64,000 nt of DNA from Tunturibacter psychrotolerans (GTDB taxonomy: Bacteria > Acidobacteriota > Terriglobia > Terriglobales > Acidobacteriaceae): positions 3,100,001-3,164,000 of the forward strand of contig NZ_CP132942.1 in the NCBI RefSeq assembly GCF_040359615.1, in the 5' to 3' direction. Below, piece by piece: positions 16,418-25,464 of the stretch (positions within the stretch are counted from its first letter, which is position 1; the number at the start of each line of letters is the position of its first letter). The notes below the pieces were generated by a model, which made no database searches, was not told the origin of the DNA, and worked only from the letters and a program-made list of their open reading frames with translations. Both the position numbers and the translations under genes were made by a program.

Positions 16418-17815
16418 ATGACTCAAGTTGAAGCTCTCGCAAAGTATGCCGCCCGCGCCTCCTTCGCCGACCTTTCGGCCGAATCACGCAGGCAGTTACC
16501 AATCCACATTCTAGACTCGCTAGCTTGCTGCATCGCCGCACTGGGCGCCGCCCCGATCAAGGCTTGTCACGAGCAGGTCGCGGAGTTCGGCGGCTCCAGC
16601 CCCTGCACGTTGATCGGCGGCGGGCAGGCGAACCCCATCTACGCAGCGTTCTGGCACACCGCACTCGTACGCTACGTCGATTTTATGGACAACTTCCTGG
16701 CTCAAACCGAAACCTGCCATACCGCGGACAATTTCGGCGTGGCGCTCACCATCGCCGACTACGTTGGCGGCAGTGGACGCGATTTGATGCTCGCAGTGGC
16801 ATTAGGCTACACGGTGCAGTCACGTTTTGTTGATCGCGCCAACTTCATGAGCAGCGGCTTCGACCACACCGCGCAACTGGCCTTCTCGCACAACGCCGCC
16901 GCTGGCCGGCTACTCGGTCTGAGCGAGCAGCAGATTGGACATGCCATCGCGATGGCCGCGGTCAGCGACGCTTCTTTCGCTGTTGTTCGTGCAAAGCCGC
17001 TGTCGCAGTGGAAGGGCCTTGCATCGTCCCAGTCGGCGCTCGGCGCCATGAACACGCTGTTCCTGGCCCGTCGAGGGGTGCAAGGGCCGCTGCAAGTCAT
17101 TGAGGGCCCCTTGGGCATTGATCACCTCCTGAGGATGAAGATCAACGTCGATTGGGACAAACAGGGGTACGAGGGCGTCGTGGAGAGCACCATCAAGAAG
17201 TACAACGCGATGATCCACACCCAGTCCGCGGTCCATTGCATGGTCGAACTTGCGAAGCAGAACAAAATCGATCCCGACACGATTGTCTCGATTGAGGCAG
17301 AGGTGTTCCAACTCGCCTTTGACTTCGCCGGTGGAGGCCTCTACGGCGTGGACAAAGTCATCCGCATTAAGGAACAGGCGGATCACAGCCTGCCGTACCT
17401 GCTTGCGGTGGCCCTGCTTGACGGCGACGTGATGCCGGCGCAATTCAAACCAGACCGAATCATCAAACCCGACGTGCAGGGGCTACTGAAGAAGGTTTCG
17501 GTCCGGCCAAACCACGAATACACGGAGCAATACCCCAAGAAAATGCCGGCCAAGATCACCGTCCGGCTGCAGGACGGGAGAGTGATTGAGCACGATGTCC
17601 AAGACTACCCAGGCCTCGCTTCCCATCCGTTCACATGGGAAGACGCGGTCCACAAGTTCGACGCGCTCGTGACCGGTCGCGTCGACGAGAGGCTATGTCG
17701 CGAGATCAAAGATGCCGTGTATTCGGTAGAAAATATCCAGGTCCGGGATCTGATGAAACTGCTCGGCGCCGTCAAGGCAGGCCACGCGACACTAGCGTCA
17801 TCGAACGCAGCCTGA
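16418..17815 (+). CDS. MmgE/PrpD-family protein
   Basis: 465 residues. The family comprises 2-methylcitrate dehydratases (PrpD) and cis-aconitate decarboxylases (CadA/IRG1), cytoplasmic lyases on tricarboxylates. Visible family signatures are HILDSLACCIAALG, ETCHTADNFGVALTIADYVGG (active-site His region) and SQWKGLASSQSALGAMNTLFLARRG (Lys region). Because the preceding genes look like an itaconate pathway, an activity that forms or isomerises an itaconate-related acid is attractive, but sequence alone does not separate dehydratase from decarboxylase. GGAG stands ten bases before ATG; 39 bases separate it from the transporter. Confidence 0.82.
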   Translation: MTQVEALAKYAARASFADLSAESRRQLPIHILDSLACCIAALGAAPIKACHEQVAEFGGSSPCTLIGGGQANPIYAAFWHTALVRYVDFMDNFLAQTETCHTADNFGVALTIADYVGGSGRDLMLAVALGYTVQSRFVDRANFMSSGFDHTAQLAFSHNAAAGRLLGLSEQQIGHAIAMAAVSDASFAVVRAKPLSQWKGLASSQSALGAMNTLFLARRGVQGPLQVIEGPLGIDHLLRMKINVDWDKQGYEGVVESTIKKYNAMIHTQSAVHCMVELAKQNKIDPDTIVSIEAEVFQLAFDFAGGGLYGVDKVIRIKEQADHSLPYLLAVALLDGDVMPAQFKPDRIIKPDVQGLLKKVSVRPNHEYTEQYPKKMPAKITVRLQDGRVIEHDVQDYPGLASHPFTWEDAVHKFDALVTGRVDERLCREIKDAVYSVENIQVRDLMKLLGAVKAGHATLASSNAA

Positions 17816-17915
17816 GAAACCGCAGAAGACAGATCGAAGATACGTTTGCAGTAACCGGTTAAATTGGGCGCGAAATCATTAGCAGGCATGGATGGGGAAC
17901 ACAAGGAGTAGAGCC

Positions 17916-19637
17916 ATGGCAAAGGTAGCAGAAGTACTTGTTCAGACGTTGATAGAAGCCGGTGTCAAGCGGGTGTACGGAGTTGCCGGCGATTCACTAA
18001 ACGGCATGATGGAAACGATCCGCAAGAGCGACAAGATTGAGTGGTTACACGTACGCCATGAGGAGGTGGCCGCCTTTGCGGCAGGAGCCGAGGCACATCT
18101 CACGAACGAGATCGCTGTCTGTGCCGGCAGTTGCGGTCCAGGAAACCTCCACCTCATTAACGGGCTCTTTGATTGCCATCGCAACCGTGTCCCTGTCCTT
18201 GCAATCGCAGCACAGATTCCGAGCCACGAGATCGGCAGTGGGTACTTTCAGGAGACCCATCCGGAACACCTGTTCAAGGACTGCAGTTACTACTGCGAAC
18301 TGGTGTCACAGCCGGAGCAGATGCCGCGCGTCCTGGCCATCGCCATGCGAACAGCCATTACCAAACGCGGTGTAGCTGTTGTGGTGATCCCCGGAGATAT
18401 TGCATCGCGTGAATGTCCTGCACCGGCCATCTCCTTGGGAATTCTGGGATCTGCATCGACAGTCCGTCCCTCGGACGGCGAGTTACAGAAGGCAGCGAAA
18501 ATTCTAAATAGTGCAAGCAAAGTTACTATCCTCGGCGGAGCTGGATGCGAAGGAGCGCATGATGAACTGGTCGCTGTTGCTCAGCGGCTGAAGGCGCCCA
18601 TCGTGCATGCGATGCGCGGAAAAGAGTTCATCGAGTATGACAACCCATTCGATGTAGGAATGACGGGACTCCTCGGATTTTCCTCCGGCTACCACGCCAT
18701 GATGAACTGCGATGTGCTGCTCATGCTCGGCACCGACTTCCCCTATCAGCAGTTTTATCCAACGAATGCAGAAATTATTCAGGTTGACATTAGGGGCGAG
18801 CAGATCGGGCGACGCACACCTGTCAGACTTGGGTTGATCGGCAAGGTAAAGGACACCCTGGAAGCACTCACTCCTCTGCTCGAAGAGAATACCGATGCGT
18901 CCTATCTGGACAAATGTATCAGCCATTATCGCCAGGCACGCCGGGGACTGGACGATCTCGCGATAGGAGAGCCTGGACGAACTCCGATTCATCCGCAGTA
19001 CGTCGCTAAGATCGTTGACGAAATTGCCAGCGAGGACGCAGTCTTCACCTGCGATGTGGGCACGCCGACGATCTGGGCCGCTCGTTATCTGCGAATGAAC
19101 GGCAAGCGAAGGCTTCTCGGTTCTTTGATTCACGGCTCGATGGCAAATGGCCTGCCGCAGGCGATCGGCGTACAGACGGCGTATCCCCGGCGGCAAGTAA
19201 TCAGCCTTTCAGGCGATGGCGGGTTGGCGATGCTGCTCGGAGACATATTGACCCTCAAGCAATTGAATCTTCCAGTGAAGCTGGTGGTATTCAACAACAG
19301 CACACTGGGTTTCGTAGAGCTTGAAATGAAGGCCGCCGGCCTTATTGACTATGGCACAATCCTAGTGAATCCCAATTTCGCGAAGCTGGCCGAGTCGGCA
19401 GACATACTTGGCGTCCGAGTGGAAAGTCCGGAGGATTTGAGACCGGCTCTCGAACGCGCCTTTGCACATAACGGACCGGCTCTGGTCGAAGTGATCGTGA
19501 ACCGGCAGGAACTCTCGATGCCTCCCACGATCAGTGCGGAGCAGGCATTGGGTTTTGGCCTTTATATGATCCGCGCCGTCATGAACGGTCGAGGAGACGA
19601 GGTCATCGACCTCGCCAGAACGAATGTCTTTCGTTGA
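17916..19637 (+). CDS. poxB: Pyruvate oxidase / ubiquinone-dependent pyruvate dehydrogenase PoxB
   Basis: 573 residues, the same length as E. coli PoxB and closely similar along its length. The N-terminal domain has [21 protein letters not shown] and [20 protein letters not shown]. The thiamine diphosphate motif is [11 protein letters not shown] ... FNNS. The C-terminal amphipathic, membrane-binding segment ends [20 protein letters not shown]. It oxidises pyruvate to acetate and CO2 with electrons passed to quinone. AGGAG lies seven bases before ATG. As the citramalyl-CoA lyase upstream would yield pyruvate, PoxB is a sensible last step. Its leader is partly repeated downstream at 19695-19737. 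Confidence 0.92.
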   Translation: MAKVAEVLVQTLIEAGVKRVYGVAGDSLNGMMETIRKSDKIEWLHVRHEEVAAFAAGAEAHLTNEIAVCAGSCGPGNLHLINGLFDCHRNRVPVLAIAAQIPSHEIGSGYFQETHPEHLFKDCSYYCELVSQPEQMPRVLAIAMRTAITKRGVAVVVIPGDIASRECPAPAISLGILGSASTVRPSDGELQKAAKILNSASKVTILGGAGCEGAHDELVAVAQRLKAPIVHAMRGKEFIEYDNPFDVGMTGLLGFSSGYHAMMNCDVLLMLGTDFPYQQFYPTNAEIIQVDIRGEQIGRRTPVRLGLIGKVKDTLEALTPLLEENTDASYLDKCISHYRQARRGLDDLAIGEPGRTPIHPQYVAKIVDEIASEDAVFTCDVGTPTIWAARYLRMNGKRRLLGSLIHGSMANGLPQAIGVQTAYPRRQVISLSGDGGLAMLLGDILTLKQLNLPVKLVVFNNSTLGFVELEMKAAGLIDYGTILVNPNFAKLAESADILGVRVESPEDLRPALERAFAHNGPALVEVIVNRQELSMPPTISAEQALGFGLYMIRAVMNGRGDEVIDLARTNVFR

Positions 19638-19694
19638 GCGAGGAAGATAGGAATTTTTCCAAAAAGATGCCTGCGAGCACAGAAAGTCTGGGAG

Positions 19695-19737
19695 ATGAAA
19701 ACACAAGGATTACTCCCATGGAAAGGTAGCAGAGTAT
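19695..19737 (+). repeat. Partial duplicate of the poxB leader and start codon
   Basis: ACACAAGGATTACTCCCATG aligns with ACACAAGGAGTAGAGCCATG at the poxB start, and the following AAAGGTAGCAGA is identical. The frame is broken at once by a one-base deletion after ATGG. It looks like the trace of a duplicated poxB that was then lost. Confidence 0.6.
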
Positions 19738-20107
19738 GGAGGATCGCGTGTGCCTGCACTCTACTCCCGTTCGTTGCGTATGCGCAGCGTGCTCCCGGTT
19801 CCTGACCGTCCGTGGGAGAGCGGCCGCCTGATCCGGCGCTGGCCGCCCTTGTCGTGCCTATTCCTCAAGCAGGAGCCAACGACCCACCTATTGTAAGAAT
19901 CGCTGTTTCTCTGGCTACTCTGAGCGCCTACCTGCGTGAGGATGTTTTGCTCGATCTTATTTTCTAACGGCTCTTCAGCGGAATCGTCCGTGGTATAGGC
20001 AGTATGCAGATGAGCGCCCCTAGTGCTCAAGAAACCTGGAGCTGATAGAGCTTCGGAACGCAATGGCACAGTGTGCAAATATCATTCCTCAATCCAACGA
20101 ATACCAG

Positions 20108-20190
20108 CTTGTATAAATGCGAAACCGCAGACGTCAGATCGCCGAACGGGAAAGGAGAGATTCAAGTGGCAATTACATCAGACTATTGAG
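20108..20190 (+). pseudogene. Third relic of the SnoaL-like gene start
   Basis: GCGAAACCGCAGACGTCAGA, AAAGGAGAGATTCAAGTGGC and AATTACATCAGAC correspond to the leader and first codons at 12014, with GTG in place of ATG. A stop follows after seven codons. The sigma54 promoter seen in the other two copies is not preserved here: the GG is lost in the aligned CGAATACCAGCTTG. Confidence 0.65.
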
Positions 20191-20430
20191 CAGGCCTGAA
20201 AGATGGCGCTCAGAAATCAACTGTCCGATATGCCCGGCCAACCGGACAATTTATCAAATAAGTGTAGGCATATTCAGTTGGTGACAGATGGCCGAGTCAG
20301 TCAATGAGAGGCAATGTGAGTTTCTTCATTCCAATAGAGCGCAGCGAAGCCTTCGGTCAGAGTCATGCATCTTAATCGTGTGCGAATGGCGGTTCCTGCT
20401 CCACTCTGCAGCTAAGAAAGGAAGTGCTTT

Positions 20431-21300
20431 ATGAATTCAATCCATATCGATGCCCTGCGAACGATACTGGCGACCAAGAACGGCACTCTCGTGCCTGGTG
20501 CACCTAATGCATTGGCGGCACGTATCATCGTCGACCTCGGGTTCGAGGCGGTTTATTTGACCGGCGCCGGGTGGACCAACATGCATCTGGGCCTGCCGGA
20601 TCTCGGCTTTATGGATCTAAGCCAGCTCGTGGACCATACGATAGCGATCCGCGGTGTCGTCGATATGCCGTTGATCGTCGACGCTGACACTGGTTTCGGA
20701 AATGCGTTGAACGTCGCCCATACCGTCAGGACATTGGAACGTGCGGGAGCAAGTGCGGTGCAACTGGAAGATCAGGTAACGCCAAAGCGTTGCGGGCATT
20801 TCTCTGGCAAAGAACTTGTCCGCTCCGAGGAAATGGTTAATAAGGTCAAAGCCGCCGTCGATGCGCGGCGCGAGAATGTCGTCATCATTGCGCGAACCGA
20901 CGCCCGAGCTGTCGACGGCTTTGAGGCCGCTCTCGAGCGCGCCAGCCGTTACATCGAAGCAGGCGCTGATATGACGTTTGTCGAAGCGCCCGAAGAACTT
21001 GACGAGGTCAGCCAGATCCCCACACGGCTCGCAGTTCCGCAGATGCTTAATATGGTCGTTGGTGGCAAGACACCTATTGTTGGGCGCGAGCAAGCCGCAG
21101 AGATGGGGTTCAGCCTGATCCTTTACGCGAATGCCGCCCTTCAGGGCGCTGTGCAGGGCATGCAAACCGCGTTGCGGGCGCTCCGTGAAAGAGGCTCGCT
21201 CGACGAAGCGTCCGGCCTCGTTGCCACGTTCGTTGAACGCCAGCGCCTCGTCAATAAGCCACAATTTGATGAGATGGAGAGACGCTACGCGCATGCCTAA
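20431..21300 (+). CDS. Isocitrate lyase/PEP mutase-family protein (methylisocitrate- or dimethylmalate-lyase-like)
   Basis: 289 residues. Signature elements are LIVDADTGFGNALNV (metal-binding Asp cluster), PKRCGHFSGKELV (the KRCGH active-site loop of 2-methylisocitrate and related lyases), ARTDA and FVEAPE. The family cleaves C-C bonds of 2-hydroxy dicarboxylates; methylisocitrate lyase would give pyruvate and succinate. GAAAGGAAG lies before the ATG. It is separated from poxB by a decayed stretch and faces a LysR regulator tail to tail with 16 bases between. Whether it shares a pathway with the PrpD-type protein is undecided; no methylcitrate synthase is present. Confidence 0.85.
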   Translation: MNSIHIDALRTILATKNGTLVPGAPNALAARIIVDLGFEAVYLTGAGWTNMHLGLPDLGFMDLSQLVDHTIAIRGVVDMPLIVDADTGFGNALNVAHTVRTLERAGASAVQLEDQVTPKRCGHFSGKELVRSEEMVNKVKAAVDARRENVVIIARTDARAVDGFEAALERASRYIEAGADMTFVEAPEELDEVSQIPTRLAVPQMLNMVVGGKTPIVGREQAAEMGFSLILYANAALQGAVQGMQTALRALRERGSLDEASGLVATFVERQRLVNKPQFDEMERRYAHA

Positions 21301-21316
21301 ACGCCGCTATGGAAAC

Positions 21317-22234
21317 CTATACTGACTCAACTTTGAGTGAGCTTCGGATGAACTTCTTCTTGCTGCGAATGAAATCCAGAAATGCCGTCTTCACTACGTC
21401 GTCCCGCTCCGGCGACCATGCCATGACCAACTCGATCGTGCCAGTGGGCTTTGTTAGAGGACAGATGGCCAGATCAGAGAAACGGAAATGCTGAAGACTG
21501 CTTGGAATCAACGTCACACCTTCCCCCGCCTGGATTAGAGTGAGAACGCTCGAAATTAAATTGGACGTCTGCGCGATCTTTGGTACAAATCCGGCCTGAG
21601 CACAGAGCGCAATGATCTTGTCGAATATCGTTGGCGCTGCGCTTCGATCGCACACGACGAACCGTTCGTCAGCCAGTGCAGCAAGTTGGAGAGGCCTGCC
21701 TGCTTGTCGATGACCTGCTGGCAGCACCGCTACCAGCGGATCCATATAGAGCATTTCGGAACGCAATTGCCTGTCATAGGGAGGTTCAAGAGGCCGCGTG
21801 AACGCCACGTCGATCATCCCTTTGAGGAGCGCCTCTGACTGCGTCACAGACATCATCTCCATCAGGGATAAGTGCACGCCGGGGTACAGCTCCCGGAACG
21901 CGCGAATGACACCGGGAAAGAATGTGCCGGTTCCCCATATAAGGAAACCTATCGAGAGCGAGCCGATCTCTCCCCGCGCCGTGCGTTGCGCCACGTCCAC
22001 GGCTCGATCGGCCCCCGCCAGCAATCGACGTGCCTCCTCAAGAAATTTCTCCCCGGCAGGAGTGAGGCTCACTCGGGATTGCGCGCGATTGAACAGTGTC
22101 ACGCCAATCTCCTGCTCGAGATCCCGGATCTGTGCGCTGATCGATGATTGAGAAGTATGCAGCGCTCGTGCCGCGCGATTGAATCCATTCCAGTCTGCGA
22201 CCGCACAGAAATAGCGAAGATGCCGCAATTCCAT
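21317..22234 (-). CDS. LysR-family transcriptional regulator
   Basis: 305 residues. The N-terminal winged helix-turn-helix is typical (LRHLRYFCAVADWNGFNRAA, LHTSQSSISAQIRDLEQEIG, LFNRAQSRVSLTPAGE). An effector-binding domain follows from about residue 90. It is transcribed towards the isocitrate-lyase-family gene and away from the isochorismatase-like gene, so either the divergent pair or the catabolic operon could be its target. Effector unknown. Confidence 0.9.
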   Translation of the reverse strand: MELRHLRYFCAVADWNGFNRAARALHTSQSSISAQIRDLEQEIGVTLFNRAQSRVSLTPAGEKFLEEARRLLAGADRAVDVAQRTARGEIGSLSIGFLIWGTGTFFPGVIRAFRELYPGVHLSLMEMMSVTQSEALLKGMIDVAFTRPLEPPYDRQLRSEMLYMDPLVAVLPAGHRQAGRPLQLAALADERFVVCDRSAAPTIFDKIIALCAQAGFVPKIAQTSNLISSVLTLIQAGEGVTLIPSSLQHFRFSDLAICPLTKPTGTIELVMAWSPERDDVVKTAFLDFIRSKKKFIRSSLKVESV

Positions 22235-22668
22235 AGACTTACCCCTATCTCTATTATAGAACGCTCCGTTCGAAACAAAGCGTCGCTACCTATCGCTCAA
22301 AACCTAATCTATTTGATTGTCGGTTCCGCGCAAGAACAAATACCGGACTGCCACGGCTACGACGATGAACCTTCTTCCTTTGGAGGGAACGACCGATCAT
22401 GTGGATCATAAAATTGCGCTCACGCGGCCTTATATCTTCATCATGCTCCGCACTGCTGATTCTTGTCCCCAGCTTTCCGAACATCGACATTCCTCGTGGT
22501 GTCGATGGCATTCGGCGGAAGAGATACTGCGCATCTTTCAAAACCGTTATGCGGGCGGCGTCCTGCGGGTCAAAGCTCTAGGAAGAGACTGGAGCACAGC
22601 GAAACTTTCAAAACTCTAGAGCAAAGATCTCATCTCTCACGCAACAACAAAAATCGAAAGGAAAAAAG
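22235..22668. other. Divergent intergenic region between the LysR and isochorismatase-like genes
   Basis: 434 bases between two divergent genes with no supported reading frame. LysR proteins usually bind such regions, but I could not pick out a clear T-N11-A palindrome or -35/-10 pair. AAAGGAAA just before 22669 is the ribosome site of the next gene. Confidence 0.4.
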
Positions 22669-23244
22669 ATGACCACAGCATTCATTGGTTTGGATTACAT
22701 ACACGATATCGTGCACCCAGATGGCAAGATCTCACACACTGCAGAGCATGCACTTAGCCGCGGCGTAATCGAGAAGGCGAATCGCGCCCTCGCGATAGCT
22801 CGTGGCAAGGGCTGGTTGACGATTCTTGTTAAGGTCGGTTTTGCGAAGGGTTATGTCGACCATCCGAAGCACTCCCCGTTCTTCGGGCGGCTGCATGAGA
22901 TCAAGGCGCTTGAGATGGGATCGCCGGGATTGGACTTTCATCCCGACATCCGTGACGAACTTGCTGACCTGGTGATTGTGAAACCGCGCATCAGCGCTTT
23001 TTATGGCACATCGCTGGATGCCGCGCTGCGCGCGCGTAAAGTGGACCGAGTAGTCGTGGCGGGTGTGAGCACAGCGTGGGCGGTTCAGAGCACGGTGCGC
23101 GATGCGCATGATCGCGACTACGAGGTGTACGTGCTTGAGGACGCTTGTGCGGCGGCGACTGAGGCGCAGCATGACTCCTCAATGGAGTTGCTGGGCGCGA
23201 TTGCCAAGGTGATCCGAGAGAATGATCTGGAAGGTCTCTCGTGA
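22669..23244 (+). CDS. Isochorismatase-like hydrolase lacking the catalytic cysteine
   Basis: 191 residues with the isochorismatase Rossmann-like fold. Two of the usual triad positions are present: D9 in FIGLDY and K105 in IVKPRISAF. The nucleophile position in the motif GVxTxxCV is alanine (A138 in GVSTAWAVQS), so cysteine-dependent amidase or nicotinamidase chemistry is not expected. Isochorismatase proper also lacks the cysteine, so activity on an ester or ether-type substrate remains possible. Overlaps the FUSC gene by four bases (GTGA), so the two are coupled. Confidence 0.82.
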   Translation: MTTAFIGLDYIHDIVHPDGKISHTAEHALSRGVIEKANRALAIARGKGWLTILVKVGFAKGYVDHPKHSPFFGRLHEIKALEMGSPGLDFHPDIRDELADLVIVKPRISAFYGTSLDAALRARKVDRVVVAGVSTAWAVQSTVRDAHDRDYEVYVLEDACAAATEAQHDSSMELLGAIAKVIRENDLEGLS

Positions 23245-24698
23245 GTCCGAAACTACGCTACGGGTTCGAGGTAGATCGCGTAGCGGTCGCGCGTTCCGTG
23301 ATGGTGCTCGCTCCCATTGTTTTGCTGGCTTTGATTTCCGGCAAGAGCATTTGGTTAAGCACTGCGATTGTGACCATCTCTAGCTTTATCGCCATGGAAC
23401 GATCGGGACTGGCGCCGCTTGGCGTGGTTCTGCATGGCCTGGCAATTTCTGTCGGCTACATCGCCCTTCTGGCGTCGCAGGCCACGCCTTCGTTGTTTGT
23501 GGCCTGCTGCGCCTTGCTCGCGGTGGCTCCGATTCGATTGCCAGGACAGGATGAGAGGTTGCGATCGGCGGGGAGCTTCACGTTTATTCCGTCACTTTAC
23601 CTAGCCTGCGAAACAGAAGAGTGGAGTATGCGGGGAACTCCGCTGCATCGCGGGGTGCACTTTCTTCCGATGATGCTCGTGGCTCTAGTGCCGGTTCTTG
23701 TGCTATCGGCAATGGAGCATTTGAAGGATCGCGTTGCCGATACGAGCTATCGACAGCATTTCGGGAGAATGCTTCGGTGGGAGATGGAAAATGGGGCGCA
23801 GCCGTATGCCGAGGCTATGATTACGGTGATTCTTGCCGTAGCAGTCGCAGCCGCTACAGTTGTGTGGCGGCATCTGGATCATGGGCAATGGGTAATATGG
23901 TCGGCTGCCAGTGTCATCACGGGGGACCTTGCCAGCGGGCGCAAAAAGATGTGGGACCGACTAGCGGGCGCCACGATTGGTGTTCCAGTAGGAATTGGCG
24001 CAGGGCTTTTGCTACCTCACGGCCACTTTGCGTATGGATTGGTGTCCCTCGCCGGAATACTGACGCTGGTCGCGCTGCGCCCGTATGTATTCGCTTTCGG
24101 GACGCGTTGTGCGTGCGTTTCGCTGGCATTGGTGCTAACGGGAGAAACCGCTCTCACCGCCGCGGAGCGAGCTTCACATGTGTTTCTCGGGGGGCTGATC
24201 GGGATCGCTCTGACCATCGGAGTACGAATTGTAGAACGTGGCACCATTCGGAGGAAGGTTATGTGGACGAGATTATGCGCAGTCTGTAAGACACTTATGA
24301 CAAAACTGCGATTGTGGATTCGCAGCAGTGGCGGACGATGCAGCAATTGCAATCGACAGTGTCTATTTGAAGGGAACATTGGGAACTATCACAACCCTCG
24401 CGCGGACCGGCCAGCGCTCGAAGTCATTGGCGAGTTCACGACCTGTGCGGCGAAGTTGTATTGGATCGCTCTCGTCCTCACTGGTGATGAGAAGACGGCG
24501 GCGAGAGCCACGGAATCTGGCATAGATGGCGTCGCTAATTCACGCACAGTGTTTGGGGACTGGCTGTGCGCATGGTCTGTGCGCGATGTCATCGAAGCCT
24601 GTGTCGCGCTCCGCGAAGAGGACCTGAGGATAGAAGAGGCTCGGGCGTATATTGGCGTGCGAAACGGGTCGAAGGATCGACCATCGCAGTGCAGCTAG
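23241..24698 (+). CDS. FUSC-family (fusaric acid/aromatic acid exporter-like) membrane protein
   Basis: 485 residues with two hydrophobic blocks, about residues 15-165 and 190-335. The second carries the FUSC-type pattern WVIWSAASVITGDLASGRKKMWDRLAGATIGVPVG. Family members export aromatic carboxylic acids. The C-terminal 130 residues are soluble. GTG start inside the end of the preceding gene. The pairing suggests removal or processing of an aromatic or chorismate-like compound, which is inference. One should check the stretch after residue 335 for a repaired frame, since its composition (cysteine- and arginine-rich) differs from the rest. Confidence 0.78.
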   Translation: MSPKLRYGFEVDRVAVARSVMVLAPIVLLALISGKSIWLSTAIVTISSFIAMERSGLAPLGVVLHGLAISVGYIALLASQATPSLFVACCALLAVAPIRLPGQDERLRSAGSFTFIPSLYLACETEEWSMRGTPLHRGVHFLPMMLVALVPVLVLSAMEHLKDRVADTSYRQHFGRMLRWEMENGAQPYAEAMITVILAVAVAAATVVWRHLDHGQWVIWSAASVITGDLASGRKKMWDRLAGATIGVPVGIGAGLLLPHGHFAYGLVSLAGILTLVALRPYVFAFGTRCACVSLALVLTGETALTAAERASHVFLGGLIGIALTIGVRIVERGTIRRKVMWTRLCAVCKTLMTKLRLWIRSSGGRCSNCNRQCLFEGNIGNYHNPRADRPALEVIGEFTTCAAKLYWIALVLTGDEKTAARATESGIDGVANSRTVFGDWLCAWSVRDVIEACVALREEDLRIEEARAYIGVRNGSKDRPSQCS

Positions 24699-25009
24699 CC
24701 CCACTTTCAACTGAGCGACTGCGACGGGCACTTCTGCTACCTCCCTTTGTTTCCAAGGTTCGTATATGTGCTACGGGTTCTGGAGGGGTATTCATTGCCG
24801 AATGTTGCGTCGATCCTGCACGTCGATAAAGAAGCGTGCCAAGCCGCCCTAGACTATTCTTTCGGAGCGTTCGCACAAGCCTTGATGCCTTTTGCGAGTC
24901 TCTAAATGCTTGTCTGCATGAATATTTATGGGCGTTTGAACGCGATGGAACCCTGCGAAGGATGACACGCAATCTTAAGGTTCTCCATCTGGCCAAAATC
25001 TAGCCGACT
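24699..25009. other. Gene-free stretch
   Basis: I see no supported gene, repeat or RNA in these bases. They precede the mdcG relic and may contain further unrecognisable parts of it. Confidence 0.4.
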
Positions 25010-25292
25010 TCACTTGAAATCGACCTTCAGAAATACCGGCTGTCCACGCTGACAGTGATTTAGACTTCATACTTTCTGCGCCACAAAAGTCGACATTACT
25101 GAGGCACAGGATTTGTGGCGCATGATCCGCAGTGCTCCGGGAAAGGTCGATGCATTGGTAGAGACACCGTTCTGTGGTTTTTCTTTAGAGGAGTTCGTGA
25201 CAGCATCGCCTCGTAAGAATCTGCTTCGCACTAGTGACGGCTGTATTCTAGGCTCTAGTCCCTGGAACCTTTCGAATGGGAAGGACAGCTAA
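25010..25292 (+). pseudogene. mdcG: mdcG relic (phosphoribosyl-dephospho-CoA transferase of malonate decarboxylase)
   Basis: One frame gives HADSDLDFILSAPQ, matching the DSDLDLL motif of MdcG nucleotidyltransferases. At CAAAAG the frame shifts by one base, and the continuation reads VDITEAQDLWRMI, then DALVETPFCGFSLEEF, then LLRTSDGCILGSSPW, all typical of the MdcG C-terminus. The stop at 25290-25292 is followed at once by mdcH sequence, the order of normal mdc operons. The N-terminal half is missing. Confidence 0.75.
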
Positions 25293-25293
25293 C

Positions 25294-25464
25294 TTGAATA
25301 CTGCATTTTTGTTCCCGGGACAAGGAGCGCAGAAACCTGGAATGATTCACGAACTCGTTGATGATCCCGCTGTCGAATTGACGCTCGACGAGATCAGCGA
25401 CGTTTTGAGAAACGATGTTCGTCTGCTGGACTCGCCTGAGGCTTTGAATTCCACAGCAGGGTAA
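25294..25464 (+). pseudogene. mdcH: mdcH relic (malonyl-CoA:ACP transacylase, malonate decarboxylase epsilon subunit)
   Basis: From a TTG start with a GGAC site, the frame reads TAFLFPGQGAQKPGMIHEL, then LTLDEISDVL, then LLDSPEALNSTAG. This is the N-terminus of an MdcH/FabD-like transacylase (family pattern FxFPGQGAQ...M). It stops after 56 residues, where about 300 are expected, and is joined to HxlR sequence within a few bases. The nucleophile motif GHSxGE is absent. Confidence 0.8.

Larger units (their letters stand above)
19638..20430 (+). other. Gene-free stretch with two leader relics
   Basis: No intact gene is visible in these 793 bases. At 19695-19737 the sequence is a degraded copy of the poxB start (ACACAAGGA, then CCATGGAAAGGTAGCAGAGT). 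At about 20108-20190 a degraded copy of the SnoaL-like leader ends with GTGGCAATTACATCAGAC followed by a stop codon. The rest is unassigned. It supplies the promoter region for the isocitrate-lyase-family gene. Confidence 0.6.

Noticed and set aside
16418..21300. Complete methylcitrate cycle (PrpD plus methylisocitrate lyase)
   Set aside because: No 2-methylcitrate synthase or PrpC-like gene is present, and the PrpD-type gene sits in a CoA-transferase/lyase operon. Kept only as an alternative for the individual genes.
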